Origin: Prorocentrum cordatum
Taxonomy: Eukaryota > Sar > Dinophyceae > Prorocentrales > Prorocentraceae
Length of the DNA stretch: 64,000 nt
Reading direction: 5' to 3'
Assembly (NCBI GenBank): GCA_963575745.1
Contig: CAUYUJ010015496.1
Coordinates: forward strand, 237,501-301,500
Below are positions 22,839-33,584 of the stretch, piece after piece. Positions within the stretch are counted from its first letter, which is position 1. Each line of letters begins with the position of its first letter. The notes beneath the pieces are model-generated. The model saw nothing but the letters and a program-made list of their open reading frames with translations, was not told the origin of the DNA and searched no databases. The position numbers and the translations under genes were made by a program.

Positions 22839-24292
22839 ATTGTTCGTTTGTCTGAGCTTCGTGAGTAACCCCTCTTGATCCACCTCAGGCTCCACCCTCC
22901 TCAAATTGTTAGTGTGTAGCGCCCACCCACTGTGTACACCCCATTCAGCAATCAACACTCTCGTGTCTGGATCTGCTTGTGGGTTTTGTGTAAACCATAT
23001 GTATGATTTTGGCGGCCCTGGCTCCCCCTTGCATATTGTCCCCGTCGTTTTCTTCACTTCCGCGAAGCAACTCTGGAACTTACCTATATGTTGGACATGG
23101 GGTGTTCTCCATGGCGCACACTCTACATGAAACTTCACATTCGGTGGTAGATCAGTGTTTCCCCTTTTGTATTCACTGTCAAAACAATTCCGAACCTGCC
23201 ATATGATCTCCACTGCCGTCCCCTTTTTGAAAAAGATCCGCCCGCGTGTGTATGGCCAGTACCTGCCAGTATTCTCCCCCGCAGTTCTCGCATGATCAAA
23301 AGCAGCATTATGTGTTGCATCCAGCGGATCCAATCCCAATAGTTTTGTTATGTTGTCGGTCAGTACCTGTTGTTTCATGGCCTCCCTTTGTTTTATCTCT
23401 CTATTCTTCCAACCCTCACGTGATATCCAACCTTTGAATTCAATATATGATGGTACCCAGTTCGAATTATGCCCTGCACCACTGCCCGTGTCACCTGATC
23501 CATATCTAGTCGAACCGCTTGTGCAAGATTGAGCGTCTCCATTTCTCAGATTCTGAATGTCAGCTTGGGCCTGCCTCATTTGCTCCGATAAAGTTTTGAC
23601 ATCTGACGTTGTTTTATCCATCTTTTCCTCCATGACATGCAAGTCAGCTGCAACAGATGTTTTGACCTCACTGACCGTCGCCGTTACTTCGCTCTGGCCC
23701 TTCAAAATTTGTCTGGACATTTCCTCGGGCGTCATTGTAGCTGGTTGAGGCGCCTGGACAGCAGCACTTGGAGCTACGGCCAGACCACTCGTAGCCTGGG
23801 GGGCTTGGGCTGTAGCTAAATGAGGCGCCTGGACAGCAGCATCAGGAGCCGCAGCCAGACCACTCGAAGCACTGAAACCTTTGCCCCCCCTTTCGCCCTC
23901 ACCTCTCTCAACCACTCACTGCTCGCATTCCCTCCCATTTTGCTATCTTCTATTTTGTCATCCGCCATGATTGCTGATGAACGTCGTTTGTTTCTCTCTT
24001 TGACTGTACGTAATGTGTGAAGTGCAGCCTGATATCTATCTGATTGCCCAATCTTCTTGAAATCGTACGCCCCCTGCTGAACAAAAGCCTCTGGTGGAGA
24101 AATGTCCAATTCCAGTGCTATCTGATCTTCTCTCTTCTCCTGCGTCGTTAATCGCGGCACAGTACCTGATGCGTCTTTCAACCAATCACACGGATGTGGG
24201 TCACAATCCACACCAAAGTCAGCTGACGTGAAATATTCACTCTGATCGTCTTCTGATGGCACAATATATGCTCCCTGCGAGTCCGTTTTCAA
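22836..24292 (-). pseudogene. LINE-1 ORF1: coiled coil plus conserved C-terminal domain
   Basis: Two frames. The N-terminal part (from about 24,292) is acidic then basic (SEYFTSADFGVDCDP, TVKERNKRRSSAIMADD). It switches frame at a run of seven C on the plus strand (23884-23890) into an Ala/Pro/Gln repeat (two copies of SGLAxAPxAAVQAP), a coiled coil (VEMEEKMDKTTSD-like; EQMRQAQADIQNLRNGD), and a domain shared with LINE-2 and -3: PSYIEFKGWISREGW, GRIFFKKGTAVEIIWQVRNC, VKFHVECAPWRTPHVQHIG. Ends NN-TGA at 22838-22836, in frame with ORF2. Likely an RNA-binding partner of the LINE RNP, by analogy with other LINE ORF1 proteins. Confidence 0.7.
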
Positions 24293-24296
24293 TCCG

Positions 24297-24455
24297 AAGA
24301 ATTAGGAGAGAACGAAGAATTAGGAGAGAAGAATTAGGAGAGAACGAATGGTCCGAAGATATGGACCATATATTATGTCCGAATATATTATGTCCGAAGA
24401 ATTAGGAGATATGGACCATATATTATGTCCGAAGAATTAGGAGAGAACGAATGGT
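24297..24455. repeat. Reiterated target sequence at the LINE-1 5' junction
   Basis: Irregular tandem copies of GAAGAATTAGGAGAGAACGA (four or more) and TATGGACCATATATTATGTC (two to three), which are pieces of the flanking HP1 linker. They look like templated or slipped filler made while the 5' end was joined. Confidence 0.7.
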
Positions 24456-25311
24456 TTTTCAGCCCGAGCGCTGATAGCAGACTTGCTGTGCGTGTAGAAA
24501 ATACCGCCAGGGAGAAAGTTGCAGAGTACGAATTCTGTGCTCAGAACGGACCCAAACCAAGCTTCTAGATGCTTCGCGCCTCATGATGCCCTTCTAATTT
24601 TTCGGCCGCTCGAGAACAATCAAGAAATTGAGGATCATTTGTAAAAACGCATCGCTCAAATACGCCCTAGCCCGAGTAGCAGACCGAGTTCAGACCTGTG
24701 GATGCAACGAACGAACGCGCCTGATTATTCTGCATTGGTTTCTGCGCGCATCAGCTCTGTAGCTTCCCTAGAGCTGGAGTTAAGTCCAGAAAACTGACAG
24801 TTCCATGGAGATGACTCGAGCAATACAAATAGTTTTGCAAGGATAGCTCAAGCAGCAGACCGACTTCAGACCTCTGCATGCAACAGATGGACGCGCCTGA
24901 TCTCTCAGAATCGGTTTCTGTAACTACCAGCCCTGTAGCCTCCCTACAGCCCGAGTTCAGTACAGAAAACCGACAGCAACTCTCAGGATGACTCGAACAA
25001 TACGAATCGTTTCGCGGACCTAGCTCGTGGAGCCGGTCGAGTTCAGAGCTCTGGATTCAACAGGCAAACGCGCCTGAAAATTACGAATCGGTTCCCGTAA
25101 GCATCAGCTCTGTAGCTCTCCTATAGCTCGAGTTATGTTCAGAAAACCGTCACCGCGTGTTAAGATGACCCGAAACGGCCGATCCCGCCGCAATGCTTTT
25201 TGGCAGTAATATGTACCCGATCGTGCTCAGATTAAGACGGCGAGCGGGAATCAGATCGAATATGGTCAAAGAATACTAGAGCTCAAACGAATTGTTGAAT
25301 TTTGAGAACAA
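24414..25311 (+). mobile_element. HP1 copy b, right part
   Basis: Continues the copy interrupted at 19,035: ACGAATGGTTTTTCAGCCCGAGC, three to four 177-bp units, then CGGCGAGCGGGAATCAGATC. It is cut at GAGAACAAAA by the HP2 element that follows. Confidence 0.7.
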
Positions 25312-26906
25312 AACTGGCACCGGCGGTGAACCGTCAACCTGGTCACCGCCGGGAACCTCGTAGAGCTCCTCTCACGCGTAAAGTGCTCAGAAACGAAAGA
25401 GAGAGCTTCTGGAGGCATCTCGAAAAATTGAACATTCATGTTTTTCATGTCGAGATGAAGTTGGTTCCGCCAAGTGTTTTGATAGTAAAATTGCGCCTAC
25501 ACCATATTAAGACGGAGAGGCCCTCATTGTCGTTTACAGGTGCGAAAAATCTGCTTTCTCATAATAAAAGGTCAAATATCTCTCCAATCTTAGCAAAACC
25601 GACCAAAAGTTGCGAGATTGTCGGGTCGACCAACTAGCTCCACCCCGCGCCGGAATTCCTCTAGCTCATCGATGCCGGAGTAGCTCTACGAGGTATTTTC
25701 AACCGACCAAAAGTCAGCAAAAGGTCTGTCGAGATTGTTCTTGCCAACTAGCTCTCCAGCGCCCCGGAATGGAAACCGGCGGTAAACCGTCAACCAGGTC
25801 ACCGCCGGGGCCCTCGTAGAGCTCTTTTCTCACACGGCGCTCCTCGGTAGACATGAAGGAAGCGTCTGGAGCAAGACCTGAAAACACGAAAAATCACATT
25901 TTCTGTTTCATCCAGTGTCGGTTCCTCCAAGTGTATTGATAGTAATACTGCAGCTACGGACCTGAGAATTTCACTGGCAGACGCGGCATAACCCACTACA
26001 GGTGCGAGAAATCTGGTTTCTCAAAATGAATTGTCAAATATCTTTCAAATCTTAGCAAAACCGACCCAAAGTTACCACATCTTCTTTTCTCGCCGGGTCG
26101 ACCAACTAGCTCCACCCCGCGCCGGAATTCCTCTAGCTCATCGATGCCGAAGAGCTCTACGAGGCACTGGGAACCGGCGGTAAACCGTCAACCCGGCTAC
26201 CGCCGGGAACCTTGCACAGCTCTTTTCTTGTACAGCTCTTTTCTTTTCTTGTACATCTGGAGCGAGAAACGAAAAACTCGAAAAATCACGTTTTTCTGTT
26301 TTTATCAAACGTCGGTTCCTCCAAATGTTTTGATAGTAATACTGCACCTACGGACCTAAGGATTTGACTGGCAGACGCGGCATAACCTATTACAGGTGCG
26401 AAAAATCTGGTTTCTCAAAATAAATGGCCAAATCTCTTTCAAATCTTGGCAAAACCGACCCAAAGTCACCACATTGTCTCTTTTGGTCGGGTCGGCGAAC
26501 TGGGAACCGGCGGTAAACCGTCAACCAGGTTACCGCCGGGGCCCTCGTAGAGCTCATTTCTTGCACGGCGCTCCTCGGTACACATGCAGGAAGAGTCTGG
26601 AGCAAGACCAAAAAAAATATATATATCATGTTTTTATGTTTTTATCCGAAGACGGTTCCCCCAAGTGTTCTGATAATAATACTGCACCTACGGACCTGCA
26701 AAGTTAACTGGCAGACGCGGCATAACCCACTACAGGTGCGAAAAACACTGGTTTCCAAAACGAATGTTCAAATCTCTCACAATGAAGGGCGCCGGCGGTA
26801 AACCGTCAACATGGATACCGCCGGGGCTCGTAGAGCTCTTTTCTTGCCCAGCTCCTCGGAACACGTGGAGCAAGCTTAAGCGAGAGCCAAAAAACTCTAA
26901 AACATC
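25312..26906 (+). repeat. Tandem HP2 and HP3 elements with S modules
   Basis: HP2 at 25,312-25,633 (hairpin CCGGCGGTGA...TCACCGCCGG, then CCTCGTAGAGCTCC) with S module to 25,695; an HP1 tail piece to about 25,757; HP3 at 25,758-26,105 with S to 26,166; HP3 copies at 26,167 and 26,497; a further hairpin at 26,786. HP3 bodies share ATAGTAATACTGCAGCTACG and GCAGACGCGGCATAACCC. No gene. Confidence 0.65.
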
Positions 26907-27561
26907 GGTCGCATACAAATAGTTTTGCGGACTTAGCTCGAGACGCAGACTCTGTTCAGAGCTCTAGATGTTTCAGCCAAACGCCCTTGATGATTCTGTA
27001 TCGGTTTCTGTGCTCTATAGCCGTGCCAGAGTCAAGTGCAGAATACCGACAGCGCCTGTAAAGAGAACTTGAGAAATACGAATACTGTTGTGGACCTAGC
27101 TCGAGTAGCAGACCGAGTTCAGGCCTCTCGATGCAACAGACAAACGCGCCTGATCATTATGAATCGGTTTCTGTAAGTATCAGCTTTGTAGCTCTCTGAA
27201 ATCTCGAGTTGAGGACAGAAAACCGTGAACGCGTGTCAAAATGACTCGGGACGCAGTTGGTTCCAGCAAGTCTTTTGATAGTAATATTGCAGCTACGAAC
27301 CTGAGAATTTCACTGGCAGGCGCTGCAACACCCACTACACGTGAGAAAAATACTAGTTCTCAAAATGAATTGTCAAATATCCTTCAAATAAAAGCAAAAC
27401 CGACCCAAAGTTATCACATTGTCTCTTCTGGTCGGATCGGCCAACTAGCTCCACCCCGCGCCCGAATTCCTCTAGCTCATCGATGCCGAAGAGCTCTACG
27501 AGGTAAGTTTGTCCAACCGACCCAAAGTTCACACATTGTCCGTCGGGGCCGGGTCGGCCAA
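26907..27561. repeat. 177-bp units, HP3 body and S module
   Basis: Two 177-bp units (26,907-27,240), an HP3-like body (27,241-27,444) and a full S module at 27,445-27,505, followed by CCGGGTCGGCCAA. Confidence 0.6.
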
Positions 27562-27590
27562 CTGGCACCGGCGGTGAACCGTCAACCTGG

Positions 27591-27935
27591 TATTTCGCGT
27601 CTTTTACGAAGGCCGGTTCGAGCTCCTATGGGAGCAGGCCTAAACACAAAGAACCTAAACAGCGAAGCTGTACAGGAAGACAGCGAAGCTGCAGAGATTA
27701 AAGCAGAGGTGCATGAAACAGCGGGGCTGTACAGATATGCACAAGACTGCCCATACACAAGAATATATCACTAAAACAATGAAACGCAGTAACCACTGGT
27801 TTATACAGCGACCACACGAGAAGCAGCGAGAGACCATACAGTAACCACTGGTTTATACAGCGATTACCGTCTCAACACCACTGAGAATGCACAAGAGATT
27901 AAAGAAGGTCAGAATGCAGATAAGATCAAAGGCCT
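27591..27935 (-). mobile_element. Insert A: 5'-truncated LINE 3' end in a hairpin loop
   Basis: The TGA-type hairpin left arm at 27,562-27,590 breaks off after CAACCTGG. The insert (minus strand) ends ...AAAGACGCGAAATA at the junction. It contains three mini-hairpins of the form ACAGC-GNN-GCTG(T/C) (from about 27,658, 27,681 and 27,719), as does insert B, so both look like 3' ends of one LINE family. No coding part remains. Confidence 0.5.
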
Positions 27936-27936
27936 A

Positions 27937-30378
27937 CTGGGCGCCGGCGGTAAGCCGTCAATCTTCCTTACCGCCGGGAGACTCGTAGAGCTTCCTGAGC
28001 ATATATAATGTCGAAAAATTGCAGAGAACGAACAGTTTTTCAGCCTAAACGATTTCAGACCTCTCGATGCAACAGCCAAACGCCCCTCATGCTTCTGGAT
28101 CGTTTTCTGTGCACGAGCTCTGTAGCTCTCCTACAGCCCGAGTTACGTGCGAAAATCGACAGCACCTCTCAAGATCACTCGAAGAATACAAATAGTTTCG
28201 CGAATCTAGCTCGAGTATCAGACCGAGTTCAGACATCTGAATGCAACGGGCGGACGCGCCTGATGTCTCCGAATCGATTCCTGTGATAACCAGCCCTGCA
28301 GCCCCCTTACAGCCCGAGTTCAGTGCAGAAAATCGACAGCACCTCTGAAGATGACTCGAACAATACGAATAATTTCGCGGACCTAGCTCGGGCAGCAGGC
28401 CGAGTTCAGGGCTCTAAATGCGACAGGTGGACGCGACTGATGTCTCTGAGTCGATTCCAGTGATAGCCAGCCCTGTAGCCCCCCTACAGCCCGAGTTAAG
28501 TGCAGAAAACGGACAGCACCTCTCAAGATGACTCGACGAATACGAACAGTTTTGCGAACCTAGCTCGGGCAGCACACCGATTTAACTCGTAGAGCTTCCC
28601 TTAGCAAGTGATTGCTGGAAGCTTAAGAATAATTCCGGGGCGCAGGAGAGCTAGTTGGCAAGAAAAATCTCGACGGACCTTTTGGTGACTTTTGGTCGGT
28701 TGAAAAAATTGTTCTCGAAATTCCTCAATTCGTTTGAGTTCCAGTATTTTTTTCCCGAGATTTTCGATCTTATTCCCGCTCGCCATCTTGATCTCAGCTC
28801 GATCGGTCATCTTTTACTGCCAAAAAGCGTCCAGGCGGGATCGGCCGTTTCGAGTCATCTTGATACGCGCTCTCGGTATATTGGACTTAACTCGAGATAC
28901 AGGAGGACAGCTACAGAGCTGGTAAGCACACCTTATCGATTCGAAATGATCAGGCGCGTTCGTCTGTTGCATTCAGAGGTCTGAACTCGGTCTGCTAGCC
29001 GAGCTAGGTTCGCAAACCTATTTGTATTATTCGAGTCATCTTGAGATCCGCTCTCGGTTTTCTGCACTTAACTCGAGCTATATGACAGCTACAGAGTTGA
29101 TACTTACAGAAACTGATTGAGAATCAGCAGTCGCGCTTGTCTGTTGAATCCAAAGCTCTGAACTCGGTTTGCTGCCCGATCTAGAATCGCGAAACTATAC
29201 GTATTGTTCGAGTCATCTTGAGAGGCGCTGTCGGTTTTCTGTACTCAACTCCGGCTGTAGGGGGGCCACAGTGCTGGTAGTCACAGGAATCGATTTGAAG
29301 ACATCAGGCGCGTGCGCCTGTCGAATCCAGAGCTCGGAACTCGGTCTGCTGCCCGATCTAGGTCCGCGAAACTATTCGAATTGTTGGAGTCATCCTGAGA
29401 GATGCTGTGGGTTTTCTGCACCTAACTCGGGCTGCAGGGGGGCTGCAGGACTGGTAATCACAGGAATCGATTCGGAGACATCAGACGCGTCCGCCTGTCG
29501 CATTGAGAGGTCTGAACTCGGTCTGATACTCAAGCTAGGTTTGCCAAACTATTCGTATGTTTCGAGTCATCTTGAGAGGCGCTGTCGATTTACGCACGTA
29601 ACTCGGCTGTAGGTGAGCTACAGGGCTCGTACAGAAGACAATCCAGAAGCATCGGGGGCGTTCGGCTGTTGCATCGAGAGGTCTTAAATCGCTTGGGCTC
29701 AAAAACTACTCGTTCTCTGCAATTTTTTTTCGACATTATATATTGTCAGGAAGCTCTACGAGTCCCCCGGCGGTAAGAAAGGTTGACGGTTTACCGCCGG
29801 CGCCCAGTTCGAGCTCTGGATTCGGCAGGGCAACGCGCATGATGTCTCCGAATCGATTCCTGTGAGTACGAGCCCTGTAGCCCACCTACAGCCCAAGTTA
29901 AATGCAGAAAACTGTCAGCAGCTCTCAAGATGCGTCCAACAACACGAATAGTTTCGCGAATCTAGCTCGGGCAGCAGACCGAGTTCAGACCTCTAGATGG
30001 AACAGACGAACGCGCCTGATGATTCGCAATCGATTTCTGCGAGAATGACCTCTGCGGCTGCCCTACAGCTCGAGTGAAGTACAAAATACCGACAACGCGT
30101 ATCAAGACGACTCGAAACAGCCGATCCCTCCGCGATGCTTTTCTGCAGAAATATTCACCCGATCGAGCTAATATTAAGCAGGCGAGCGGAAATAAGATCG
30201 AATATGGTCAGAAGAAATACTAAAGCACAAACGAATTGTTGAATTTCAAGAACAAAATGTTCAACCGACCAAAAGTCAGCAAAAGGTCCGTCGAGATTTT
30301 TCTTGCCAACTAGCTCTCCAGCGCGCCGGAATTACTCTCAAGCTTCCAGCAACTAGCTAAGGGAAGCTCTGCGAGTTA
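27937..30378 (+). mobile_element. HP1 element copy c, split by an inverted HP1 copy
   Basis: Left part 27,937-28,582 (hairpin, linker, 177-bp units) and right part 29,808-30,378 (177-bp units, GGCGAGCGGAAATAAGATCG block, CTTGCCAACTAGCTCTCC, AGCTTCCAGCAA...GGGAAGCTCTGCGAGTTA). The interruption falls inside a 177-bp unit, so removal of 28,583-29,807 would restore the repeat. Confidence 0.75.
28583..29807 (-). mobile_element. HP1 element copy d, complete, inverted and nested
   Basis: Complete copy in reverse orientation: it starts TAACTCGTAGAGCTTCC on the plus strand (the element's 3' end) and finishes GCCGGCGCCCAG (its 5' end). Because it interrupts a 177-bp unit of copy c, it fixes both ends of HP1: 5' CTGGGCGCCGG and 3' GGAAGCTCTACGAGTTA. 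Flanks read ACCGATT and TTCGAGCTC; a 2-bp TT duplication is possible. A 147-codon frame at 29,169-29,612 is translation of the 177-bp repeats. Confidence 0.8.
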
Positions 30379-30645
30379 CTTTGAGGCACCACGTGACAAA
30401 TCACGGAAAGTCACGTACAAAGGTCAATGAGCACTCAAATCAAGGAAGCAACGAATGACCTACTTTGAGGGATCAAGCGAGGCTCTTATTCAACACACGC
30501 GCATGCACGACAACACACACACGCATGAAGAAAGGAAACGCAATCACAAATCAAGCGTGCTGGATCAGTCACATGTGCATCATCTGTGCCGTTTCCGATG
30601 CTTCTTGCCGCTCCGCGTCAATGCACTCCTGGAAGTAGAATGGGA
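30379..30645. other. Single-copy spacer between repeats
   Basis: About 265 bp not similar to the surrounding repeats (AAATCACGGAAAGTCACGTAC, ACACACGCATGAAGAAAGG). No reading frame of interest. Confidence 0.5.
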
Positions 30646-30979
30646 ACCGGCGATAAACCGTCAACCTGGTCACCGCCGGACACCTCGTAGAACTCCTTTC
30701 ACGCGTGAGAGTGCTCAGAGTCAAAAAAAGAGAGAGCTTCTGGAGGCATTTCTCGAGAAAGTGAACAGTGATGTTTTTCATGTCGAGATGAAGTTGGTTC
30801 CTCCAAGTGCTTCGATCGTAAATGTGCGCCTACAGAGCTCATATTAAGACGCAGAGACTCTCATAGTCGTTTACAGGTGCGGAAAAACTGCTTTCTCAAA
30901 ATGAATTGTCAAATATCTTTCAATGTTTCGCAAAACCACCCAAAAGTTACCACTTTGTCCTTTCTGGCCGGGTCAACCA
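30646..30979 (+). mobile_element. HP2-like element
   Basis: Hairpin arm CCGGCGATAA paired with TCACCGCCGG (a mixed, mismatched hairpin), then HP2 body with CACGCGTGAGAGTGCTCAGA and GAGAGCTTCTGGAGGCATTT, ending GGCCGGGTCAACCAA. Confidence 0.65.
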
Positions 30980-32052
30980 ACTGGGCGCCGGCGGTAAGCC
31001 GTCAACCTTTCTTACCGCCGGGGGACTCGTAGAGCTTCCTGACAACATATAATGTCCAAAAAAATTACACATAATCAATAGTTTTTCAGCCCAAGCAATC
31101 AGACCTCTCGGATGCAACAGCCGAACGCCGCCGATGCTTCTGGATTGTCTTCTGCACGAGCTCTGTAGCTCTCCTACAGCCCGAGTTACGTGCGTAAATC
31201 GACAGCACCTCTCAAGATAACTCGAACAATACGGATAGTTTGGCAAACCTAGCTCGAGTATCAGACCGAGTTCAGACCTCTGCATGCGACAGGCGGACGC
31301 GTCTAATGTCTCTGAATCGATTCCTGTGATTACCAGCCCTGCAGCCCCCCCTACAGCCCGAGTTAAGTGCAGGAAACCGACAGCACCTCTCAGGATGACT
31401 CGAACAATACGAATAGTTTCGCGAACCTAGTTCGGGCAGCAGACAGAGTTCGGAGCTCTGAATTCGAAAGGCGGACGCGCCTAATGTCTCCGAATCGATT
31501 CCAGTGATTACCAGCCATGCAGCCCCCCTACAGCCCGAGTTAAGTGCAGAGAACCGACAGCATCTCTCAAGATGACTCGAACAATACGAATAGTTTCGCG
31601 ATTCTAGATCGGGCAGCAGACCGAGTTCAGAGCTCTCGATTCAACAGACAACGTCCACTGATGATTATGAATCAGATTCTGTACGCATCAGCTCTGCAGC
31701 TGTTCTGTAGCTTGAGTTAAGTACAGAAAACTGAGAGCGTCTGTCAAGATGACTCGAATAATACGAAAAGGTTTGCGGACCTACCTCGGCTAGCAACAGG
31801 CGAACGCGCCTGATCATTCTCAATCGATTAGCTGTGCTTACCAGCTCTGCAGCTGTCATAAAGCTCGAGTTATCTTGAGAAAACCGTCACCGCGTATCAA
31901 GATGACTCGAAATGGCTGATCCCGCCCGTATGCTTTTTGGCAGTAAAAGGTACCCGATCGAGCTGAGATCAAGATGGCGAGCGGGAATGATATCGAATAT
32001 CACGGGAAAATATACTAGAGCTCTAACGAATGGTTGAATTTCGAAAACAAAA
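30980..32052 (+). mobile_element. HP1 element copy e
   Basis: Hairpin, ACATATAATGTC linker, five 177-bp units whose GATGACTCG marker falls at 31,216 (as GATAACTCG), 31,394, 31,571 and 31,748 (spacing 177-178), and the GATGGCGAGCGGGAATGA block. It is cut at GAAAACAAAA by copy f. Confidence 0.8.
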
Positions 32053-33135
32053 CTGGGCGCCGGCGGTAAACCGTCAACCTTTGTTACCGCCGGGGGACGC
32101 GTAGATCTTCCTGACAACATATAATGTCGAAAAAAATTACACCGAAAAAATAGTTTTTCAGCCCAAGCAATTTCAGACCTCTCGGATGCAACAGCCGAAC
32201 GCCCCCGATGCTTCTGGATTGTCTTCTGTACGAGCTCTGTAGCTCTCCTACAGCCCGAGTTACGTGCGAAAATCGACAGCACCTCTCAAGATGACTCGAA
32301 CAATACGAATAGTTTGGCAAACCTAACTCGAGTATCAGACCGAGTTCAGACCTCTGCATGCGACAGACGGACGCGTCTGATATCTCTGAATCGATTCCTG
32401 TGATTACCAGCCCTGCAGCCCCCCCTACAGCCCGAGTTAGGTGCAGAAAACCGACAGCACCTCTCAGGATGACTCGAACAATACGAATAGTTTCGCAGAC
32501 CTAGTTCGGGCAGCAGACAGAGTTCGGAGCTCTGGATTCGAAAGGCGGACGCGCCTGATGTCTCCGAATCGATTCCAGTGATTAACAGCCTTGCAGCCCA
32601 CCTACAGCCCGAGTTAGCAGAGAACCGACAGCATCTCTCAAGATGACTCGAACAATACGAATAGTTTCGCGATTCTAGATCGGGCAGCAGACCGAGTTCA
32701 GAGCTCTCGATTCAACAGTCAACGGCCACTGATGATTCTCAATCAGATTCTGTACGTATCAGCTCTGCAGCTGTTCTGTAGCTCGAGTTAAGTACAGAAT
32801 AGGTTTGCGGACCTAGCTCGGCTAGCAGACCGAGTTCAGACCTCTGGATTCAACAGACAAACGCGCCTAATCATTCTGCGTCGATTAGCTGTGCTTATCA
32901 GCTCTGTAGCTGTCCTGAAGCTCGAGTTATCTTGAGAAAACCGTCACCGCGTGACAAGATGACCTAAAACGGCCGATCCCGCCCGTGTGCTTTTTGGCAG
33001 TAAAAGATGACCGATCGAGCTGAGATCAAGATGGCGAGCGGGAAAAAGATCGAATACCACGGGAAAACCAACTAGCGCCCCCGAATTACTCTTACGCTTC
33101 CAGCAACAACTTGCTAAGGGAAGCTCTACGAGTTA
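32053..33135 (+). mobile_element. HP1 element copy f, complete
   Basis: Complete copy, 1,083 bp: CTGGGCGCC, hairpin arms 32,060-32,069 and 32,084-32,093, linker, 177-bp units, AAGATGGCGAGCGGGAAAAA block, then GCTTCCAGCAACAACTTGCT-AAGGGAAGCTCTACGAGTTA. Its right neighbour starts directly with the S module. About 90% alike to copy e by eye. Confidence 0.8.
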
Positions 33136-33196
33136 CTAGCTCCACCCCGCGCCGGAATTCCTCTAGCTCGTCGATACCGAAGAGCTCTACGAGGTA
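33136..33196 (+). repeat. S module (61 bp)
   Basis: CTAGCTCCACCCCGCGCC, GGAATTCCTCTAGCTCG, then GAAGAGCTCTACGAGGTA. CCTCTAGCTC and GAGCTCTACGAGG form an imperfect hairpin. The same module recurs at about 15,169, 25,634, 26,106, 27,445, 35,581, 35,642, 42,442, 44,379, 46,771, 49,441 and 49,503. Confidence 0.8.
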
Positions 33197-33560
33197 CTCT
33201 GAGGACCCCCTTGTTGCGAATCGGAGCAGCACATTCTTCGCCGAGGGCCCCCTTTGACACGAGCAGGCTGAAGCTCAAGCGCAATCACATTATCCGGACG
33301 CTGCGGGGGGTGAACAATTCCTGGCCAAGGGCCGATGGTGTCTCACGTCTGGCGCGGAGGCGATGTTCAAGGTTCCCCGCTGCGTCCTGGAAGAGGCGGC
33401 GGAATTCAGCTTCCATTCCGAAGTCCAGGACATACCGCGCGAGGGCATCGAGATGCCAAATGGAGGCCTCCTATTCCTCGTCCCGAAGAGCCAATCCGGC
33501 GCCGCCTGCGAGGGGCAGCCATATACGAACCAGCGAACAGACAACCGCTGAGCTTTGCCA
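33197..33560 (+). pseudogene. Coding-like fragment of unknown origin
   Basis: A single-copy G+C-rich block. One frame reads HSSPRAPFDTSRLKLKRNHI and IRTLRGVNNSWPR; another (33,363-33,551) reads FKVPRCVLEEAAEFSFHSEV, QDIPREGIEMPNGGLLFLVP and KSQSGAACEGQPY, ending TDNR-stop at 33,551. The change of frame near 33,345 and lack of a start suggest a captured gene fragment. No family recognised. Confidence 0.35.
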
Positions 33561-33584
33561 ACGCACACAACCGACTGCTGTGCT

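Larger units (their letters stand above)
19036..24413 (-). mobile_element. LINE-1: non-LTR retrotransposon with ORF1, endonuclease, RT and permuted RNase H
   Basis: A full-length-like element on the minus strand, flanked by GACCATATAT at 19,026-19,035 and again at 24,414-24,423, which looks like a 10-bp target-site duplication in the linker of an HP1 copy. Its 3' untranslated end is short (~55 nt) and ends ...GACCAAACACCAAA without a clear poly(A). Coding content is complete but split over several frames, so this copy is probably dead. The 5' edge carries reiterated target sequence (see 24,297-24,455). Confidence 0.85.

Noticed and set aside
27612-27630. GGTTCGAGCTC resembling a tRNA B box in insert A (and GATTCGAGCC in insert B)
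   Set aside because: No A box at the right distance and no T-arm pairing. The same sites lie in LINE 3' untranslated ends, so a tRNA-derived SINE is not supported.
29169-29612. 147-codon ORF and many similar 60-150 codon ORFs in HP1 copies
   Set aside because: They are translations of the 177-bp repeat, appear on whichever strand is antisense to the element, and carry stops in most copies. Kept only as a finding about frame length.
28583-33135. Evenly spaced direct repeats that could suggest a CRISPR array
   Set aside because: The 177-bp units are contiguous tandem repeats without unique spacers, in a eukaryotic retrotransposon setting.
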